A program made the translations under genes and the position numbers. A model generated the notes under the pieces. The model saw only the letters and a list, made by a program, of their open reading frames with translations, was not told the origin of the DNA and ran no database searches. Shown in pieces: positions 24,019 to 34,113 of a DNA stretch of 64,000 nt (its first letter is position 1; each line of letters starts with the position of its first letter). This DNA is from DASRFA01 sp035651755 (GTDB lineage Bacteria; Desulfobacterota; Binatia; UBA12015): NCBI GenBank assembly GCA_035651755.1, contig DASRFA010000056.1, forward strand, positions 186,001-250,000, given 5' to 3'.

Positions 24019-26334
24019 TCAACGGGCGCCGCAGCCGAGCTCGGCGGCTTGGCGGCGCAGGCGGAAGAGCTGGGCTTCGCGCTGGCTCGTGGCGAGCGTC
24101 GGGCTGTCCTCGAGGCGTGCGACGAGCGTCGCGGTCGCGCGACACGCGTACGGCTGGAGCGCGGGGCACTCGACGTGGACCTCGACCTGCGCGCCGCGAG
24201 AGATCACCCCGCAGCCGCCCGGGTCGACGCCCTCGTAGGCCTTCCGCAGCCCCTCTCCGAGCCCGGCGCGCCGCGGCTCGAGGAACATCGCGGCGAGGCC
24301 GCTCTCGAGCGCCTCGTTCGGCCGACCGCGGGCGAGATCCGCGTCGGCCAGGTGCTGCCAACCCTCGGCATCCCAGGGTGCGCGCTCGGTCGCGGTCGCG
24401 AACGCGGCGCGCGCCTCGTCGACCCGACCGGCATAGAGCGAGGCGAGGCCGAGGTCGTCGAAGAGCGCCTGCGAGCCGAGATCGGGGAGCGCGCGCCCGG
24501 GATGGCGAGCACGGCGGCGCTCGTTCTCCGCTTGGTAGATCGCGGCCGCCGCGCGGAACTGGTCGAGCGCCTTCGCGAGCCACGGCGCCGACGGGTCGTC
24601 GGGGCGCGCGGACGGCACGCCCGACGGGTTCGCGCGCGCGAGGACGATGGCCTTGGAGAAGTAGAACGAGCCGAGCTTCTCGTGCGTCTGTGCCGAAGCG
24701 CCGGCACCGGGCGGGCCGGGACGGTCGAGGAGCGCGAGCGCGGCCTCCGCGTGCGCGATCACGTCGTCGAGGCTGCCGCCGTGCGCGTTGCCCGCCGCGA
24801 GCGCCGCGGCCCGCGCCGTCGCCATGCCCTCGTGCGAGAGGTGGCTTTCGGGACACGCCGCGAGAGCGCTCGTCCAGAGCGCGACGTCGTCGCGCCAGTC
24901 GGCGTTGCGCGCCCAGTCGCGCCCCACGTACGCGATCGCGACCGCTCCGAGCAGCACCGCGGTCACCCCGACGACGGCCGCGTCCGCCGGAGGCCGCGTC
25001 GCCCCGCTCGCACGCCTCGCCAGCCAGCCGATCGCGGCCTCGACCGCCAGGACCGTCGCACCCGCGAAGCCGACCAGCGGCAAGTAGAGAAAGCGCTCCG
25101 CGAGGAGGCGAGAGATCACGACCACGAGGTTCGAGGTCGGCAGCCAGGCGACGAAGAAGAACCCCACGAAGAACGCGACGGCCGGCGCGCGCCGCCTCGC
25201 GCGGAGCGCGAGCGCGATCGCCGCGGCGCTCGCGACGATCGCGAGCAGCGCTTCCCGGACGGCGCCGCTTCCGAGCCTCCAGTCGAAGATCGGGATCGCG
25301 TACGCGGCGTAGTCGGCGCAGAGCGAAGCGGGCCAAACCAGCAGGCCGAAGCCGCGCCAGAGCGCGGCGAGCGCCGTCAGCCGGCCCGTCACCGGATCGA
25401 GGAGCGTGATGGGGTTCTCGGCGAAGGGGATCTCCGGCGCCGGATTCCGCGCGAGCACGATGCCGCGCACGGCGACGACGACCACGAGCGCGGGCAGCAT
25501 CGCGAGCCAGCCCGGCACCGCGAGCCGCGCGATCTCGGAGACGACCGCGCGGGCGCGCCCCTCGGCTCCGGCGACGGCGTCCCGGCGCAGCCGGTAGACC
25601 AGGTCGAACAGCACGACCACGGCGGGGAGGATGAACGCGCTCTCCTTGCACAGGAGCCCGACGAGGAAGACCGCTCCCAGCGCCGCCAGGAGCGACCGGC
25701 GTGCGCGCGCAGAAGCCGCGCGCGTCGCGGCGACGTGCAGGAGAAGGCCGCCCAGGACGGTCGAGGCGGCGAGGAGGTCGGCGCGTCCGATCAGGTTCGT
25801 CACGCATTCGGTCGCGACCGGGTGGAGCCCGAACAGGAGCGCGATCAGGAGCCCGGTCGATCGCGGCAGCGCGAGCGCCCAACGCGCGATCGCGTACACG
25901 AGCGACGTGTTCAGGATCTGCAGGAGCAGGTTGACGGCGTGGTAGCCCGCCGGCCGATCCGCGTTGCCGAGGATCGCCCAGTCGAAGAGGTACGAGAGCG
26001 TCGTGAGTGGCCGGTACAAGCCCGCCGCACCTCCCGGCGCCCAGTAGTCCGACGTCAGGATGTCGACGACGTTCGCCCACGTGGCGTCGTGGACGCGCGC
26101 CGCGTCCCGGATGATGGGGCCGCTGTCGAGCGTGAACCCGGCGCCGAACGAATTCGCGTACGCGAGCGCGACCGCCGCCGCGAGAACGAGGACCGCGAGC
26201 GCGTCCGGCCGCAGATCGCCGCGACGGGCGGCGCCGGCCTTCTCCGAGGCCCGCTCGCGCTTCGCTTCGGAGGCTCGCCGTGCGCGACGCTCGCGACGCG
26301 ATCCTTCGCTGCCGTCGCGCATGGCGCGCAGCAT
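24019..26334 (-). CDS. TMTC-type membrane protein with TPR domain (paralog A)
   Basis: 771 residues from ATG 26334 (a second ATG lies 12 nt further in). A basic N terminus leads into about 10-12 hydrophobic helices (residues 45-470) with the TMTC/GT-C pattern: YANSFGAGFTLDSGPII, LYRPLTTLSYLFDWAILG, YHAVNLLLQILNTSLVYAIA, LFGLHPVATECVTNLIGRADLLA, LVGLLCKESAFILPAVVVLFDLVY. The C-terminal 250 residues are helical with TPR-like repeats (WQHLADADLARGRPNEALESGL). In eukaryotes TMTC proteins are O-mannosyltransferases; bacterial members are presumed polyprenyl-phosphate-sugar transferases. The usual acidic pair after the first helix is DS here. It is most similar to the protein at 57.5 kb. Confidence 0.82.
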   Translation of the reverse strand: MLRAMRDGSEGSRRERRARRASEAKRERASEKAGAARRGDLRPDALAVLVLAAAVALAYANSFGAGFTLDSGPIIRDAARVHDATWANVVDILTSDYWAPGGAAGLYRPLTTLSYLFDWAILGNADRPAGYHAVNLLLQILNTSLVYAIARWALALPRSTGLLIALLFGLHPVATECVTNLIGRADLLAASTVLGGLLLHVAATRAASARARRSLLAALGAVFLVGLLCKESAFILPAVVVLFDLVYRLRRDAVAGAEGRARAVVSEIARLAVPGWLAMLPALVVVVAVRGIVLARNPAPEIPFAENPITLLDPVTGRLTALAALWRGFGLLVWPASLCADYAAYAIPIFDWRLGSGAVREALLAIVASAAAIALALRARRRAPAVAFFVGFFFVAWLPTSNLVVVISRLLAERFLYLPLVGFAGATVLAVEAAIGWLARRASGATRPPADAAVVGVTAVLLGAVAIAYVGRDWARNADWRDDVALWTSALAACPESHLSHEGMATARAAALAAGNAHGGSLDDVIAHAEAALALLDRPGPPGAGASAQTHEKLGSFYFSKAIVLARANPSGVPSARPDDPSAPWLAKALDQFRAAAAIYQAENERRRARHPGRALPDLGSQALFDDLGLASLYAGRVDEARAAFATATERAPWDAEGWQHLADADLARGRPNEALESGLAAMFLEPRRAGLGEGLRKAYEGVDPGGCGVISRGAQVEVHVECPALQPYACRATATLVARLEDSPTLATSQREAQLFRLRRQAAELGCGAR

Positions 26335-26365
26335 TGCCGCACCCAGCGGGGGTTTGTCGACCCCT

Positions 26366-27190
26366 TCAGCCCGACTTGGCGGCGACGGCGGGCGGCAGCG
26401 TCGCGACCGGCGCCTTCTGCGCGCGCTGGTAGTACTGGAGCGCGTCCGGAAGCCAGTCGCGGATCTGCTGCTCGCGCGTTCCGTGGCCGGGGTGCGTCGA
26501 CAGGAACTCGATCGCCTCGCGGTCGCTCGCCTGGCGCATCCGCTCCCAGAAGTCGATGGCCTCGCGCGGGTCGTAGCCCGCCTTTGCCATCAGGATGAGC
26601 CCGATGTGGTCGGCTTCGGATTCCTGCGTGCGGCTCCAGGGGAGGAGGAGACCGTACTGGGCGCCGAGGCCGTACGCGGCCATGACCGCCTGCGACGCGG
26701 TCCCGCTTCCGACCGCCGCCCCCAGCACGGCGCTCCCGGTCTGGGCGACCATCGCCTGGCTCGCTCGCTCCGCGCCATGGCGGGCGATCGCGTGCGCGAT
26801 CTCGTGGCCCATGACGACGGCGAGGCCGGCGGTCGTCCGCGCGATCGGAAAGATGCCGGTGTAGACCGCGACGTAGCCGCCCGGGAGCGCGAACGCGTTC
26901 GGCACGTCGTCGTCGATCACTGCGAACTGCCAGCGGTAATCCGGCTGGTTCGCGACCGCGGCGATCCGCCGGCCGACCTCCGTCACCGGCACGACCAGCG
27001 CCGGGTCGTGCGTCACGTCGCTCTTCTGGAGGACGTCCTGGAACGCCGTCGCGCCGAGCTTCTGCTCCTCCTTGGGCGACAGCAGGATGAGCTGGTGGCG
27101 CTGGGTGTACGGTGCCGTGGCGCAGGCGGCGGCGAGTGCGGCGGCAGCCGCCATCCAGGCCCGGTGTCGCCGGTTCGGTTCACGTCGCAC
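26366..27190 (-). CDS. M48 family metalloprotease lipoprotein
   Basis: 274 residues from a GTG at 27190, chosen because it yields a basic n-region and a lipobox (ALAAAC, Cys23); an ATG at 27154 would leave a shorter signal. Periplasmic or outer-membrane-anchored zinc protease of the LoiP/BepA type: NAFALPGGYVAVYTG, the zinc motif HEIAH (129-133), and SEADHIGLILMAKAGYDP with the third ligand Glu. The C-terminal LSTHPGHGTREQQI is the usual M48 end. Such enzymes act in quality control of outer-membrane proteins. No TPR region, so closer to LoiP/YggG than BepA. Confidence 0.9.
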   Translation of the reverse strand: MRREPNRRHRAWMAAAAALAAACATAPYTQRHQLILLSPKEEQKLGATAFQDVLQKSDVTHDPALVVPVTEVGRRIAAVANQPDYRWQFAVIDDDVPNAFALPGGYVAVYTGIFPIARTTAGLAVVMGHEIAHAIARHGAERASQAMVAQTGSAVLGAAVGSGTASQAVMAAYGLGAQYGLLLPWSRTQESEADHIGLILMAKAGYDPREAIDFWERMRQASDREAIEFLSTHPGHGTREQQIRDWLPDALQYYQRAQKAPVATLPPAVAAKSG

Positions 27191-27387
27191 AACCGGAGAC
27201 TTGCGGCCGGCGGCGCGATCGTCAACGCCCCGGGGCTGGCGCGCCGGCGGGGAGGGCGCGGGGCGCACCCGCCGGGTGCCACCTCCGCCGCCCAGCCAGA
27301 ATTCCGGTTGCCCGCAGCGGACCAGGCGACCTAGAACGGCGGATGCGGCCGCGCGGCATCCGCGCGACTCCGAACCCGAGGACCTGC

Positions 27388-28047
27388 ATGACCAGAACTC
27401 CCGTCGTCCCCGCGGTCTCCGCATGCGCGCTGGCGGTCGCGCTGTCCTTCGCACTGTTCCGGTCGTCGCCGGCGCTCGCGCTCCGGCCCGAGCCGGTGCG
27501 CGCGCTCAAATTCCAGGCCTACCTCGTCACCGCGATTCAGCCCTGCACCGCTTCCAACGACACGACGACCACGCCGCCGCTCGTCGTCTCCGCTTGCCAT
27601 CCCGCGACGCCGATCGACTCGGTCTGCCAGTTCGATCCGCTGTCCGAGACCGCGAACGGCGTCTTCCAGGCGAAGGTCGCGCGCAAGGGCGCACGCCAGG
27701 ACATCAAGATGCACGTCCACCTGGTCGGGCTGAACGCCGGCTGCGAAGGCCTCCAGCTGTGCGTCCACCTGCAGAATCTCCGCATCACGACGACGGGCTG
27801 CGCGAGCGGCGATCCCGACGGCTGCACGATGGTCGACGTCCCGAGCTTCGCGCCCGGGCTCCCCGCGTGCTGCCTGGTCGGCGACGGGAAGTGCCGGCTC
27901 GACACCGGCATCGACGTCGCAGCGATGCAGAACTTCGTCGACGACGGCAAGATGACGATCGAGCTCGGCGGCGCCGCGCTCCATCGCATCAACGGCCCGA
28001 GCGTCCCGAGCGGCGCGAGCTTCGTCACCGGCCTCCTCGCGCCCTGA
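27388..28047 (+). CDS. Secreted Cys-containing protein of unknown function
   Basis: 219 residues from ATG 27388, with GAGG 6-9 nt upstream. A clear signal peptide (VVPAVSACALAVALSFALFRSSPALA) ends near residue 32. The mature part has about 10 cysteines and a probable beta-sandwich pattern (LKFQAYLVTAIQPC, NGVFQAKVARKGARQDIKMHVHLVGL, LCVHLQNLRITTTGC, KMTIELGGAALH). It includes PACCLVGDGKCRLDTGIDV, a CC..GDG.C pattern common in secreted proteins of this type of genome. I recognise no family. It stands alone between an M48 protease and an alpha/beta hydrolase gene. Confidence 0.75.
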   Translation: MTRTPVVPAVSACALAVALSFALFRSSPALALRPEPVRALKFQAYLVTAIQPCTASNDTTTTPPLVVSACHPATPIDSVCQFDPLSETANGVFQAKVARKGARQDIKMHVHLVGLNAGCEGLQLCVHLQNLRITTTGCASGDPDGCTMVDVPSFAPGLPACCLVGDGKCRLDTGIDVAAMQNFVDDGKMTIELGGAALHRINGPSVPSGASFVTGLLAP

Positions 28048-28056
28048 AGCGATCGC

Positions 28057-29241
28057 TCAGGGGTAGCGCTCGCGCAGCCACGCCGTCACGATGTCCGCGG
28101 CCTGCCGCCGGAAGCCGTCGAGGTAGTGCGGCGCGCGCTTCAGCTCGTGGTACGAGACGTCGTCGCTGCCCGCACGCCCCCGGATGTCGCGCGCCTGGCG
28201 CAGCCGGATCTCGCTGTCCGCGGTCGGGTGGAGGATCAAGGTCGGCACCTTGACCTTCGGCATCGTGTCGGCGAGGCGCGCGCGTGACGTGAGGCTCGAC
28301 CACGTCGACAGCCATCCGCGCGGGGTCATCACGCGGCCGAGGCCGAAGCGGCCGTAGTTACCGTCGAACGGGTCGGGGAACGCGAAGAGGGATCCGAGCG
28401 GGCGGTCGTCGGGATCGATCGTGAGGTCGAGGTACGCCGGGTCGGCGAGCGTACGGTAGATGACGAGGTACGGCGTGTGGACCGCGCGACGGCGGGCGGC
28501 GCGCCAGTCGTCGCTGCCGCGCTCCAGCGTGAGCGCCCGCCCGCGATGGAGGTCGTTCTCGGCGATCGCCTCGCGCGCGATCGCGTCGATGCGGGCGATG
28601 CGCGCCTGCTGCGCCGCCCGGTACGTCGCGAGCCAGCCCGGATCGTAGCGGCAAGGCTCCGGCCACGGACGCCAGCCGTTCGCCGGGTCGTACATGTCGA
28701 GCTCGGGCACGACCGACAGGGGATCGCGCTCGTCGGCGACCGAGGGATCGATCACCTGCTCCATGAAGACGCCTTCGCCGGGGTGCGCCGCGATGCCGAT
28801 CCAGCCGTCGCCGCAGGCGGTCTCTGCCTGCGCGAGCGCCATGAGCGATCCGCCGCCGCTATTCCCGAGCAGCACGACCGCTTCCGCGCCGCGCCGGCGC
28901 ATCTCGTCGGCCGCCGCCTTGACGTCGACGACGCAGGCCTCGTGCAGGCAGTCGGCGTCGTTGTTCAGGTAGCGCGTGCTGAAGCCGAGGACGGCATAGC
29001 CGGCGGCCGCGAGCAGCGGGCAAGCGTAGTGGACGGAGAAGTCGCCGCGCGGGTGCGCGAGGATCACCGCGGTGCGCCAGCGCGTCCCGGCCGGCGGAGT
29101 CCAGAGGATGCCTCGGACGAGCGCGCCGTCCTCGGTCACGACTCGGACCTCCTCGCGCCCCAGGGCGACGCCGGGGTCGTCCTCCGCGAGCGGCCAGTAG
29201 CTCATGCCGAACGGGCGCTTGCTTCCGATGAGCGAATCCAT
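28057..29241 (-). CDS. Alpha/beta hydrolase
   Basis: 394 residues from ATG 29241, preceded by GGAGG at a good distance. Alpha/beta-hydrolase fold: AVILAHPRGDFSVHYACPLLAAAGYAVLGFSTRY at the N-terminal core, the nucleophile elbow VVLLGNSGGGSLMA (Ser in GxSxG), a large cap insert in the middle, then VPTLILHPTADSEIRLRQA with the acid residue and RAPHYLDGFRRQAADIV with the catalytic His. No signal peptide. Probable cytoplasmic esterase or hydrolase of unknown substrate. It faces the convergent secreted-protein gene 9 nt away and is divergent from the second fused spermidine-synthase-like gene. Confidence 0.88.
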   Translation of the reverse strand: MDSLIGSKRPFGMSYWPLAEDDPGVALGREEVRVVTEDGALVRGILWTPPAGTRWRTAVILAHPRGDFSVHYACPLLAAAGYAVLGFSTRYLNNDADCLHEACVVDVKAAADEMRRRGAEAVVLLGNSGGGSLMALAQAETACGDGWIGIAAHPGEGVFMEQVIDPSVADERDPLSVVPELDMYDPANGWRPWPEPCRYDPGWLATYRAAQQARIARIDAIAREAIAENDLHRGRALTLERGSDDWRAARRRAVHTPYLVIYRTLADPAYLDLTIDPDDRPLGSLFAFPDPFDGNYGRFGLGRVMTPRGWLSTWSSLTSRARLADTMPKVKVPTLILHPTADSEIRLRQARDIRGRAGSDDVSYHELKRAPHYLDGFRRQAADIVTAWLRERYP

Positions 29242-29423
29242 CGTGCCTCCGGAGCGCGCTTCGCACGCGCCGCTCGCGCGGGTCAAGGCGGGCGGCGAGG
29301 ACGCGCAGCGCCGCGGCCCGCCCGGCGCGTCCCGGGCGGCGATGCCGCGAGGGCTGCGTTTTCGCTTCACCGGAACGCCGACGGGCTGCTATGAAAAATC
29401 GGCGGAGCTCCTGCCGTCGAAAC

Positions 29424-32123
29424 ATGGCGAAGCACTCCAGAGCCAGACGCCGGGAGCACCACCCGGCCGAGTCGGGTGCGGTCACCGGGCCCGATCGCTC
29501 CCCGGCAGCCGCGCGCGCCGGCGCGCCGGCGCGTCCGTCCCGCCCCCAGAAGAGGCGCGGCGCGGCGACGGAGGACCCGCTCGGCTGGATCGCGACCGCA
29601 CTCGGCGCCGCGTTCGTCGCGTCGGGCGCCGCCGGCCTCATCCACGAGGTGGTCTGGACGCGGCTCCTCGGACACCTGTTCGGCGTCAGCTCTTTCGCGA
29701 TCAGCACGGTGCTCGCGGCGTACATGGGCGGTCTCGCGCTCGGCAGCTGGTGGATCGGCGCGCGCACCGCGACGCTACGCGACTCGCGGCGCGCCTATGC
29801 GTGGCTCGAGCTGGCGATCGGGATCTGCGCGCTCGCCGTACCGTCCGTCCTCGCGCTGGTCGAGCCGGTCTACGGTGCGATCTGGCGCCGCTTCCACTTC
29901 TCGTTCGCGGTCTTCAGCGCGCTCCGATTCGCGATCGCGAGCGCGATCCTGATCGTGCCGACCGCGCTCATGGGCGCGACGCTGCCGGTTCTGTCCGACT
30001 ACCTCGCGCGGCGCGAAGGCCGCCACGTCGCGCCGCAGTGGCTGTACACGCTGAACCTGGCCGGGGCCGTCGCCGGCGTGGCGGCCGCCGGCTTCGTCCT
30101 GCTTCCGAAGATCGGCGTCTGGGGCACCATCGTGGTCGGCGCGGGCCTGAACGTCGCGGTCGCGCTGGCCGTGCTGGTGCTGCCCGCGCCGCCGCCGCCC
30201 GGGCCGGAGGCCGACGCGGCGCCCGCCCCGCGCGACGAAACGACCGGCGGCGGTCGCAGGCGGCGCGCGGCGGCGCGCGACGCCGAGATGCAGCTCCCGG
30301 CCGGCGCGCTGCTCGTCGCCGCCTTCGTGTCGGGAGCGGTCGCGCTCGCAACGCAGGTCGCCTGGTCGCGCGTCCTCACGCTCATCGTCGGCTCGACGAC
30401 GTACGCCTTCACGTCGGTCCTGCTCGTGTACCTGATCGCGCTCGGGGCGGGCAGCGCCCTCGCCGCACGCGGTGTCGCGCGCCGCGGATCGGCGGCCGTC
30501 GCGCTCGTCGTCGCGTACGCCGTCACGGCACTGCTCGCGGTGGTCGCGGTGATGATCGTTCACCGCATGCCGGTCTGGTACCTGAGCCTCTACTCGGTCT
30601 GGGGCCCGGACGTCGCGAACGGCATCATCGCGCGCGGCCTCGTGAGCGCGTTCGCGGTCATGTTCCCCCCCGTGCTCGTCGCCGGCACGATCCTGCCGCT
30701 CGTGCTCGTCTCCGGCGCGCCCGAGGACGCGCGCGAGACCGGATCGACCGTCGGCCGCATCTACGCCGTGAATACCATCGGCTCGATCGTCGGATCCGTC
30801 CTGGGCGGCTTCGTCCTCGTGCCGGGGATCGGGTCGCAGGCGACGATCCTCGGGATGGCCCTTCTCTGCCTCGCGACCGCGCTCGCGCTGGCGTTCTCGA
30901 TCGCGCGGCCGACGTGGCTCCGACCCGCGCTCGCGGTCGCCGCCGTGCCGGTCCTGGCGTACGCGATCTTCGGTCAGCGCTGGGACTTCGCGCGCCTCCA
31001 CATGGGCGTGTTCGAGGCGGCGCGCCACGCCGGCGGCTCCGAGTACCTCCGGCAGCGCCTCGACTCCGCGAGCCCGGAGGAGTTCGGCACACGCCTCTAC
31101 GAGCACGAGGGCCGGACCGCGAGCGTGCTCGTGACGCAGATCGGGCCGGTGCGCGGCATGAAGATCGACGCGCGCGCCAACGCGAGCGACGACCCGCAGG
31201 ACATGTCGACCCAGACCATGCTCGGCCTCTACCCGCTCGCGCTCGCCCCGGACGCGAAGGACGTGTTCGTCGTCGGCTGGGGGAGCGGCGTGACGGTCGG
31301 GGCGACGCTGCAGGCCCCGGTCGAGAGCGTGACGGCGGTCGAGCTGGAGCCCGCGGTGGTCGAGGCGTCGCAGTACTTCGGCCACGTCAACCACAGTCCG
31401 CTCGGCGATCCGCGCGTCCACCTCTTCGAGGACGACGCGCGCCACATCCTGCTCGCGTCGGACCAGACCTACGACGTCATCATCTCCGAGCCGCCGCACC
31501 CCTGGGTGTCCGGCGTCGCGAACCTCTTCACGCGCGACTTCTACGAGCTGGCCGCCCGGCGCCTCCGCCCGGACGGCGTCTTCGCGCAATGGGTCCAGTC
31601 CTACCAGATCGATTTCGACGTCTACCGCTCCATCCTCGCGAGCTTCCGGTCGGTCTTCCCCGAGTCCGCCGTGCTGTACGTCATCAACAGCTACGACACG
31701 ATCCTGATCGGCTCGCGGAAGCCTCTCAAGTTCGACGTCCACGAGCTCGACCGCGTCTGGAGCAACCCGACGTTCGCGGCGGAGCTCGAGCGCGTCGGCA
31801 TGGAGCGGCCGGAGTTCCTGCTCGCCGGCATCGCGCTCGGTTCGGAGGCGCTCGGCGACCTCACGCGCGACGTCCCGCTCAACACCGACGACAACATGCT
31901 GGTCGAGTTCGGCGCGAGCGCCGGCACGACCGCCGGCAGCCAGATCCTCTGGCAGCTCGAGCAGCGCGCGACGCCGGTCGAGCAGCTCGTACCGGACGGC
32001 CAGGCGTTCCTGGCCGATCGCGACCGGCTCGCCGCCTACATCGCCGGCCGCCGCGCCATGGAGCGCGACACGACCGCGTACGAGGCGCTGCTCGGCGAGC
32101 CGTCGGCCGAAGCAGAAGAGTAG
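29424..32123 (+). CDS. Fused membrane/spermidine synthase-like protein (paralog 2)
   Basis: 899 residues from ATG 29424 (ATG 29391 also possible). A basic, Pro/Ala-rich cytoplasmic leader of about 55 residues precedes about 14 helices with GAAGLIHEVVWTRLLGHLFG and ISTVLAAYMGGLALGSWWIG. The C-terminal SpeE-like domain has VFVVGWGSGVTVG near residue 615, VTAVELEPAVVEASQYF and YDVIISEPPHPWVSGVANLFTRDFY near 685. The acidic DxxDP-type motif of true spermidine synthases is replaced by SEPPHPW. Very similar along its length to the paralog at 45.6 kb, less so to the one at 13.7 kb. Function unknown; a membrane-anchored transferase with an S-adenosyl-type cofactor is plausible. Confidence 0.85.
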   Translation: MAKHSRARRREHHPAESGAVTGPDRSPAAARAGAPARPSRPQKRRGAATEDPLGWIATALGAAFVASGAAGLIHEVVWTRLLGHLFGVSSFAISTVLAAYMGGLALGSWWIGARTATLRDSRRAYAWLELAIGICALAVPSVLALVEPVYGAIWRRFHFSFAVFSALRFAIASAILIVPTALMGATLPVLSDYLARREGRHVAPQWLYTLNLAGAVAGVAAAGFVLLPKIGVWGTIVVGAGLNVAVALAVLVLPAPPPPGPEADAAPAPRDETTGGGRRRRAAARDAEMQLPAGALLVAAFVSGAVALATQVAWSRVLTLIVGSTTYAFTSVLLVYLIALGAGSALAARGVARRGSAAVALVVAYAVTALLAVVAVMIVHRMPVWYLSLYSVWGPDVANGIIARGLVSAFAVMFPPVLVAGTILPLVLVSGAPEDARETGSTVGRIYAVNTIGSIVGSVLGGFVLVPGIGSQATILGMALLCLATALALAFSIARPTWLRPALAVAAVPVLAYAIFGQRWDFARLHMGVFEAARHAGGSEYLRQRLDSASPEEFGTRLYEHEGRTASVLVTQIGPVRGMKIDARANASDDPQDMSTQTMLGLYPLALAPDAKDVFVVGWGSGVTVGATLQAPVESVTAVELEPAVVEASQYFGHVNHSPLGDPRVHLFEDDARHILLASDQTYDVIISEPPHPWVSGVANLFTRDFYELAARRLRPDGVFAQWVQSYQIDFDVYRSILASFRSVFPESAVLYVINSYDTILIGSRKPLKFDVHELDRVWSNPTFAAELERVGMERPEFLLAGIALGSEALGDLTRDVPLNTDDNMLVEFGASAGTTAGSQILWQLEQRATPVEQLVPDGQAFLADRDRLAAYIAGRRAMERDTTAYEALLGEPSAEAEE

Positions 32124-32169
32124 CCGCTTCCTCGACGGGAGCGGGCACGCCCACTCGCCGAGCCGCGGA

Positions 32170-34113
32170 TCAGCTCGCGAGCCGGGCCAGACGCGCCTGG
32201 ACCTCGGGCGAGTCGCCCCAGCGGATTCGGATTCGGTCGATGACCGGCGCGGCCTCGTCGCGGCGGCCGGCGGCGACGAGGGCGGAGGCGAGGTTGATGT
32301 GGACCCGCGGGTCGTCGGGGAGGAGGCGAACGACCTCGCGGTAGTGCTCGATCGCCTCGCCGGACCGGCCTTCGTCCTCGAGGGCGATCGCGAGCTCGTT
32401 GTGCGCGGCGGCGAAGTCGGGGGCGAGGTCGACCGCGGCGCGCGCCTCCGCGATCGCCTCGGCCGTCCGATGGCGCGCCCGTAGCGACTGCGCGAGCGCC
32501 TGGTGCGCGAACGCGTCGTCGGGGCGGTCGGCGAGAGCAGCGCGGAGCTGGTCGATCGCGAAGTCGTGCTCGTCGCGCGCCGCCATGAGGAGCGCGGCCT
32601 GATAGCGGGCGGCCGCGGCGTGCGGGTCGAGATCGATCGCGAGGAGGAATTCTCCGAGCGCACCGTTCGGGTCGCCGAGGCGGACGAGGGCGAGGCCGAG
32701 GTTCAGGTGCGCGGGCGCGAAGTCGGGCCGCAGCTTCAGCGCGGCGGCGAACTCGCTGCCGGCCGACTCCGCCTTTCCGGCCGCGAGGCGCGCGACGCCG
32801 AGGTTCGTGTGCGCGAGATAGCTGCCGCCGGTCGCCTCGATCGCGTGGGTGAAGAGCGCTTCGTCGTCCCGCCAGACGGGGAGCTGGCGCCAGGTGAGCG
32901 CGCTCAGGATCGCGAGCGCGGCCACCGCGACGGCAGCGACCGGCGCGCGCAGCGCCGGCCGCGCCCGCACGGCGTCCGCGGCGCCCCACGCGAGCGCGAC
33001 GAAGATGCCGGTGAGCGGCAGATACCCGTAGCGATCGGCCAGGGCCTGCTCGCCGACCGGCACGAACCCGGCGACCGGCACGAGCATCCCGAGATACCAG
33101 AGCCAGCCGACGAGCAGGTACGGGTATTCGCGCCGCGCCCGGATGGCGATCGTCGTCACGGCGGCGAGCACGATCGCCGCGAGCCCGACCGAGCCGGCGC
33201 TCGGCGGCTCGTACGGATAGAAGACCGCGAGCCGGACCGGCGAGAACGCCCTCGCGAGGCACGTCGCGTAGACCACGACCGCTCCGCCGGCGCGCGTCGC
33301 GAGCGACGTCGCGGCGCCCGGCGCCATCGCCCCCGCGCGCTCCTGCGCGATCCAGGTGACGGCGCTCACCGCCCCGGAGAGCGCGACGAGCGGCAGCTTC
33401 TCGGCGACCGCGCGCGCGATCGAGACGCGCGGGAACGCGATGGCGCTCGCAGCGGGGCGCCGGGCGTCGTGCGTGGCGTCGCCGCCGGGCCACACGACCC
33501 GATCGAGCGGCCAGGCGTCGAGGAGGAGGAGCACGAACGGCAGGGTCACGAGCGTCGGCTTCGCGAGGAGCCCGAGCCCGAACGCGAGCGCGACGACCAG
33601 CCAGCGCGCGACGCTCGGCCGGCGCGCGTAGCCCGCGTACGCGAGGAGCGAGAGGGCGAGGAAAACGCCGCTCAGGACGTCCTTCCGCTCGGACACCCAG
33701 GCGACGGACTCGACGCGGAGCGGGTGGACCGCGAAGAGCGCCGCGGCGAGCGCGCTCGGCCAGAGCGCACCCGTCAGGGCCCGGAGCGCGACCAAGAGCA
33801 GCGCGGCCGCGACCGCATGGAGCCCCGCGCTCACCAGGTGATGCGGGCCCGCCCGAAGCCCGAACAGCTCGACGTCGAGCATGTGCGACAGCGTCGTGAC
33901 CGGATGCCAGGTCGCCGCATGCCGGCTCGCGAGCGCCCACCGCACGCCGTCGGTCGTGACGCCGGCCCGCACGTGCGGGTTCTGGGTCACGTACTGGTCG
34001 TCGTCGAGGTTCAGGAACGCGAAGTCGCGAACCGGCGCATAGAGCGCGAAGGTTCCGAGAGCGAGGCCGAGAGCGACGATGACCGCGGCGGTGCGGGATG
34101 TCCGGGGTGTCAC
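32170..34113 (-). CDS. TMTC-type membrane protein with TPR domain (paralog B)
   Basis: 647 residues from ATG 34113. The N-terminal 430 residues contain about 10 helices with the canonical TMTC/PMT start FLNLDDDQYVTQNPHV (acidic DDD pair intact), HPVTTLSHMLDVELFG, LHAVAAALLLVALRALTG, ALFAVHPLRVESVAWVSERKDVLSG and LLAKPTLVTLPFVLLLLDAWPL. The C-terminal 210 residues hold about six TPR repeats (AHTNLGVARLAAGKAESAGSEF, AHLNLGLALVRLGDPNGAL, VHINLASALVAAGRRDEA). Of the four relatives in this window it is the closest to the textbook bacterial TPR/GT-C protein. Likely a membrane polyprenyl-phosphate sugar transferase; acceptor unknown. It is convergent with paralog 2 of the fused family. Confidence 0.87.
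   Translation of the reverse strand: MTPRTSRTAAVIVALGLALGTFALYAPVRDFAFLNLDDDQYVTQNPHVRAGVTTDGVRWALASRHAATWHPVTTLSHMLDVELFGLRAGPHHLVSAGLHAVAAALLLVALRALTGALWPSALAAALFAVHPLRVESVAWVSERKDVLSGVFLALSLLAYAGYARRPSVARWLVVALAFGLGLLAKPTLVTLPFVLLLLDAWPLDRVVWPGGDATHDARRPAASAIAFPRVSIARAVAEKLPLVALSGAVSAVTWIAQERAGAMAPGAATSLATRAGGAVVVYATCLARAFSPVRLAVFYPYEPPSAGSVGLAAIVLAAVTTIAIRARREYPYLLVGWLWYLGMLVPVAGFVPVGEQALADRYGYLPLTGIFVALAWGAADAVRARPALRAPVAAVAVAALAILSALTWRQLPVWRDDEALFTHAIEATGGSYLAHTNLGVARLAAGKAESAGSEFAAALKLRPDFAPAHLNLGLALVRLGDPNGALGEFLLAIDLDPHAAAARYQAALLMAARDEHDFAIDQLRAALADRPDDAFAHQALAQSLRARHRTAEAIAEARAAVDLAPDFAAAHNELAIALEDEGRSGEAIEHYREVVRLLPDDPRVHINLASALVAAGRRDEAAPVIDRIRIRWGDSPEVQARLARLAS

Noticed and set aside
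29775..32663. A 962-residue minus-strand reading frame opposite the second fused gene
   Set aside because: Antisense shadow: Arg/Asp/His-rich translation without domains, fully overlapping a plus-strand gene with clear motifs.
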